The notes beneath the pieces were generated by a model, which searched no databases, was not told where the DNA came from, and worked only from the letters and a program-made list of their open reading frames with translations. A DNA stretch of 23,510 nucleotides from Saccoglossus kowalevskii. Taxonomy: Eukaryota; Hemichordata; Enteropneusta; Harrimaniidae. The position numbers were made by a program, and so were the translations under genes. Shown in pieces: positions 19,972 through 23,510 of this stretch (positions within the stretch are counted from its first letter, which is position 1; each line of letters opens with the position of its first letter). The stretch is taken from contig NW_003121911.1 of NCBI RefSeq assembly GCF_000003605.2, forward strand, positions 434,630 through 458,139. Direction: 5' to 3'.

Positions 19972-21169
19972 AGTCCCCGTTAAATTAAGTTTACTTTGTG
20001 CTCGTCATATTAAAGCGGAGGGGTTGTCGCGAGCGTGTCCTTGAAACTTGAGTTCCAAGTGGCGTATACAACAGATTATTTATTTACATCAAAACATGTG
20101 ATCCGTGTAGTAGTAATATGGCCAAAAATAAAAACAGCCGTTATTCGGCCACCTTTGATCTGATTATGAAACACACTGATATGTATGATGTATTTGCCAA
20201 ATACGAATGAAAATGGTACATAAATTGTGGAAATATAGTAGTAAGGCCAAAAAGTCAGATGGCTGTCTATCGGCCATCGTTGACCAGATTTTGAAACAAA
20301 TTGTCATGGACATGCATCCTAACATGTATAAAGTACATGTATGTGCCAAATTTGAATTAAAACTGACAAAGCATGTCCAAGATACCGCATAAAAAAAACA
20401 AAAACAAAATGCCTGCCAGTCGACCATCTTTGATCCAATTGCGAAATAAATCGTCATGGACATGTATCCTAACATGTATAATCTACCAAGTTTGAATGAC
20501 AACTGACAAAGCATGTCCAAAATACAACATTTTCAAAAAACAAGATGGCTGCCAGTCGGCCATTTTGAAACGAATTGCTAAAACACTGCATGTGCATATG
20601 TCCCACATAAGGTACTAGGCACATGCAAAGAATGAATGGAATCGGTCTACAGGATTCTAAAATATGACTCTGGACAGACTGAGGGACGGACGGACCCATG
20701 GACGGATGGACAGACTCAGGAACTCACGGATGGTCGGGGTCGGGCACATGTATCCTAACATGTATGTACTAAATGCATGTTCAAAATACGACATTTTCAA
20801 AAAACAAGATGGCTGCCAGTCGGCCATCTTTGATCCAATTGTGAAATAAATCTTCATGAACATGTATCCTAACATGTTTAATCTATGTACCAAGTTTGAA
20901 TGAAACCTGATAAAGCATGTCCAAAATACAACATTTTCAAAAAATAAGATGGCTGCCAGTCGGCCATTTTTAATCGAATCGCTAAACCACTGCATGTGTA
21001 TATGTCCCACATAAAGTACTAGGCACATGCAAAGAATGAACGGAATCGGTCCAAGAGATTCTGAGATATTACTCCGGACGGACGCACGGACACACAGAGG
21101 CACGGACGCACAGACGCACGGAGACCGAATTATAAGTTCTCGTTTTCAGACTTCGTCCGAATGGGGACT
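19972..21169. mobile_element. Tandem-module element B, both ends present
   Basis: Left end AGTCCCCGTTAAATT (from 19972), right end CCGAATGGGGACT (to 21169). Cores lie at about 20129-20160, 20250-20285, 20405-20435, 20541-20570, 20804-20833 and 20944-20972, mostly in the form CAAGATGGCTGCCAGTCGGC. Linking words repeat (ACATGTATCCTAACATGT, CCAAGTTTGAATGA, AAAGCATGTCCAAAATAC). Two GGACGGAC-type minisatellites occur (20678-20720, 21075-21122), because a block of about 290 bp is present twice at an offset of about 403 bp. It shares the layout of element A but the unique 5' part differs. Long open frames on the minus strand here are shadows of the repeat and have no domain. Confidence 0.78.
20010..20028 (+). 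repeat. TTAAAGCGG half-site, copy 2
   Basis: TTAAAGCGGAGGGGTTGTC, matching 16020-16038 apart from two positions, lying inside the unique 5' part of element B. Confidence 0.35.
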
Positions 21170-21927
21170 AATTAAAGGGGGTCAGAGATTCAGTTGTTCT
21201 ATGGTTCTACTGAGAAATGATCAAATTTGTGAAGTTCTGTCACATTGCTGCTATCATTGCTACATCCCAACACTGGCCTATAATTTACACAGCTGGTATA
21301 TTGGTTGTACTTGAAACAATAATGGTTTGATCTTGTCCTCCAAGTTTCCAGTGGCCACCTCAACCATGCCCCAAGCACTGAAGCCTTCAACATTGGTTGG
21401 ACAGATTCCTGACACATATACCCACCATTTGACTACTCATTTGGGGGGTCTGATGTCCCCACCTGACTGTCAGACCAAATTCAGGGTGAATCATTTTAGA
21501 CATCTTTCAATGACTCTCAGCTGATTGGATCCTCAGAGAAAGCTTTTTCTAACATGGTTCTGATTAACAAATGACAACGCAACGCATCACCACTAACAGT
21601 AAGATATTAGGACCTTAGAATGCAGTTAATAAGCGATGGGGCTACTGAACAATGATTGCTCCTCCCCCACCTCCTGTGGGGTGAAAAAGGGCAACACTGA
21701 ACGTTCTGGTACAAATACTTTCTAGGTGGAAACGATTGTCACTTGTATGTTATATAAACTCAAAATATTAATTTTTATACTTACTACAACCTGGACATAT
21801 TTACAAGGTATAAAAAAAATTATTTATGTATTATATATTAATTATTTGTTTACTCTTAACTCTGGTTAGCAAGCAGCAAGACCAGCTGAATGATATTATG
21901 CAATGTGTGTTATGACATTCTACTTAC
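21170..21927. other. Less AT-rich unique sequence, no gene recognised
   Basis: The part at about 21190-21720 is less AT-rich than its surroundings and has open frames on both strands (21027-21314, 21327-21524 plus; 21199-21417 minus). None shows a domain or convincing splice borders. It could be a fragment of an unrecognised element. Confidence 0.35.
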
Positions 21928-22055
21928 CCCAAAATAAAATGATTATTTAGACTTGTCTGTGGCAATTATCCATGCATTAGGTGGTAGTGACTGCCGTAGC
22001 CTAAAGACGTTTTCTCATTTCAACGGATAATGTATTTGGAATTACATGTAGGTAT
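21928..22055 (-). other. Possible non-coding 5' UTR exon of the RBM41 homologue
   Basis: On the minus strand this 128-bp segment lies between a strong acceptor-like sequence (TATTTTTTTTCAG ending at 22056) and a consensus donor (GGG/GTAAGT from 21927). It has no long open frame and lies upstream of the start-codon exon, which itself begins after an acceptor-like AG. An internal non-coding leader exon is the simplest reading. It rests only on splice-site appearance, and chance pairs of such sites are common in AT-rich DNA. Confidence 0.28.
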
Positions 22056-22915
22056 CTGAAAAAAAATACAGTAAAATAAAAGTTATAAATTAAACAGTCT
22101 GTAAACAAGGGATGTAAATAAAAATTAACAAACTAAGCTGTTTACATTTTAATAGACATTAAGCGACTGAAAATCATTTAATTTTCTCTGCAAGAAAATT
22201 TTGCAATTTGATGATTTTCTGGCATTTACTGGACAAAATTTAATTAATGACCCCAGGGAATTTTTTGCTGCTACAAAATTCATGATTTTCACTGACTCTA
22301 AAGTAGAGTTTTCAGTATTTAATGCACTGCAGTCATTGTGCAGTACACATTGGAAACAGACATGATATTCTACACATGTCATGTCCACATACACAAAGGT
22401 AGATACCATATTTTACATGACGTCACACAATGACTATGACATTTCAATAATAGTGCTCTATATAAAATCACAGAAAGCTTAGAATACATTTGACAAGTCA
22501 CTGTCATTGACATCTGTATTTGGAAGCATTTGAGAACACGCAAAAATTAAAAGGGAGTAAAAATAATGTCAAGGAGATTTCATAGAAAAACATAGTAAAA
22601 CTATCGGTCACCTTGCCCATGATTTGTGAACTAGACTGTGATTTATGCTGGAATTTATGTCATAATGGTTACAAGCTCAATGAAACAACAGTACTATAAT
22701 TTGAAGATAATTACTACCAGTAGGTATAATTCTGTGGCGGGGTGAGAATCTGGGTATTAGGGATGCGTTGTGTAGAATACAAAATTCCATTCGACATACA
22801 GTCAAACCAGAGATTCATGAGTTCCCATCTATTCCAAGACACCAGTACATTGAAGTCAAAACACAGACTACTCCCTCCTAAATGTGGTAACATGGAATAT
22901 TTGCATAATGTTCTC
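22056..22915. other. AT-rich sequence up to the LINE fragment, nothing recognised
   Basis: No exon or repeat supported. The in-frame extension at 22742-22915 ahead of the reverse transcriptase motifs does not look like reverse transcriptase and may be unrelated or rearranged DNA. ATGACGTCAC (CRE-like) occurs near 22418. Confidence 0.45.
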
Positions 22916-23510
22916 AAAGCACAATACAGAACTGGGATTGGTTCAATTCAAATTAGCCCAATGCTTTTTAATTTGTTTATTAATGACTTGAATAATTTAC
23001 TAGAAGATGAATCATTAGATCCGGTCACATTGAATAACTGTAAAATTAGTTCCCTACTCTATGCAGATGATCTAGTGTTAATATCTGAAACAAAAAACAG
23101 TCTACAAAATGCACTAAATAGTTTAGAAGTTTATTGTCATAAATGGAAACTTCAGGTAAATCTGACAAAAACAAAAGTTGTTATTTTCAGACGAGGAACA
23201 CTGAAAAAGACAGAAAAATTCTATTATTATGAACAAAATATTACCTGTATAGATATGTACAACTACCTGGGTATAAATATAAAGTCAAATGGCTGCTACA
23301 CTGAAGCCAAACAAAATTTAGCAGATAAAGCAGCCAGAGCAATGTATGCATTGAAACAGTTCCTACCACCAGAAACAAATTGTAGAACTTTCATCCATCT
23401 TTTTAAAAGGTGTATTCAACCAATATTATTGTACGGGTCTGAAATCTGGGGCCATGAAATTCAAAATTACAACAAATGGGACAAACATACAGAAAAACAC
23501 AATTGAATTT
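22916..23510 (+). pseudogene. LINE-type reverse transcriptase fragment, broken
   Basis: The protein of a non-LTR retrotransposon, which copies its RNA into DNA at a nicked chromosomal target. SPMLFNLFINDL (from 22955) is the block before the active site. YADD at 23060-23071 holds the two catalytic aspartates. WKLQVNLTKTKVVIFRRG, YLGINIKSNG and then LFKRCIQPILLYGSEIWG follow in the usual order of palm and thumb. The segment before SPMLFN (GIGSIQI) is shorter than the usual GVxQGxxLSP, suggesting a small deletion that removes the QG motif. Near the right edge the frame reaches TGA at 23504-23506. One base over, the text reads KTQLNF, the expected continuation, so a one-base loss in the A5 run at 23493-23497 probably caused it. 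The endonuclease domain is not present. Clade not determined (jockey/CR1-like group possible). Confidence 0.85.

Noticed and set aside
20657..21103. 148-residue minus-strand open frame and neighbours at 20164-20699
   Set aside because: Their similarity to one another simply reflects the tandem modules of element B; no conserved protein features or splice support.
21199..21524. Possible exon in the less AT-rich segment
   Set aside because: Open frames exist on both strands but no acceptor/donor pair or recognisable protein sequence supports either.

Overview
This window looks like intronic DNA from an animal nuclear genome, most likely an AT-rich marine invertebrate. A lophotrochozoan or invertebrate deuterostome would fit, but the sequence does not settle the phylum. 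No bacterial-style operon, CRISPR array, rRNA or intact tRNA was seen. The main evidence is a spliced gene with introns of about 4.8 and 10 kb and consensus GT/AG borders, surrounded by many small non-autonomous transposons, microsatellites and a LINE fragment.

The one gene I recognise is on the minus strand: the N-terminal part of an RBM41 homologue, an RRM protein linked in humans to the minor (U12-type) spliceosome. Three exons are visible in transcription order: the start-codon exon (18551-18609), a second coding exon (8398-8574) and a third (3414-3615). Each starts after an AG and ends before a GT. Their phases join without a break and give one N-terminal reading frame of about 139 residues. 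The RRM-encoding 3' exons would lie beyond the left edge. A possible non-coding 5' exon lies at 21928-22055.

The rest is mobile and repetitive DNA, mostly inside the introns. (i) Tandem-module elements carry an inverted-repeat core of the type AAAATGGCCG...CGGCCATTTT. Two look nearly complete (11730-12915 and 19972-21169); they are bounded by GTCCCCGTT/AACGGGGAC ends and finish in a GGACGCAC-type minisatellite plus a hairpin. Partial or decayed copies lie at 1-418, 1596-2470, 3728-3830 and 13610-14000. (ii) A 477-bp MITE (7881-8357) has 148-bp near-identical terminal inverted repeats and a perfect 8-bp target duplication. It sits about 32 bp downstream of the donor of the second RBM41 exon. 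(iii) A GC-rich 331-bp element has 16-bp inverted ends and TA flanks (2792-3122). (iv) There are two copies each of a TACTGTAAAATAC-ended MITE and a TTAA/AGGACAGTGG-ended MITE. (v) A second tandem array with a period of about 130 bp lies at 4256-5320. (vi) A LINE-type reverse transcriptase fragment with the YADD box runs off the right edge and is broken by a frameshift.

Remaining stretches are AT-rich with no supportable gene. Nearly all other short open frames look like chance frames in repeats. A 358-base run of N (12164-12521) interrupts one array, and open frames crossing it are artefacts.
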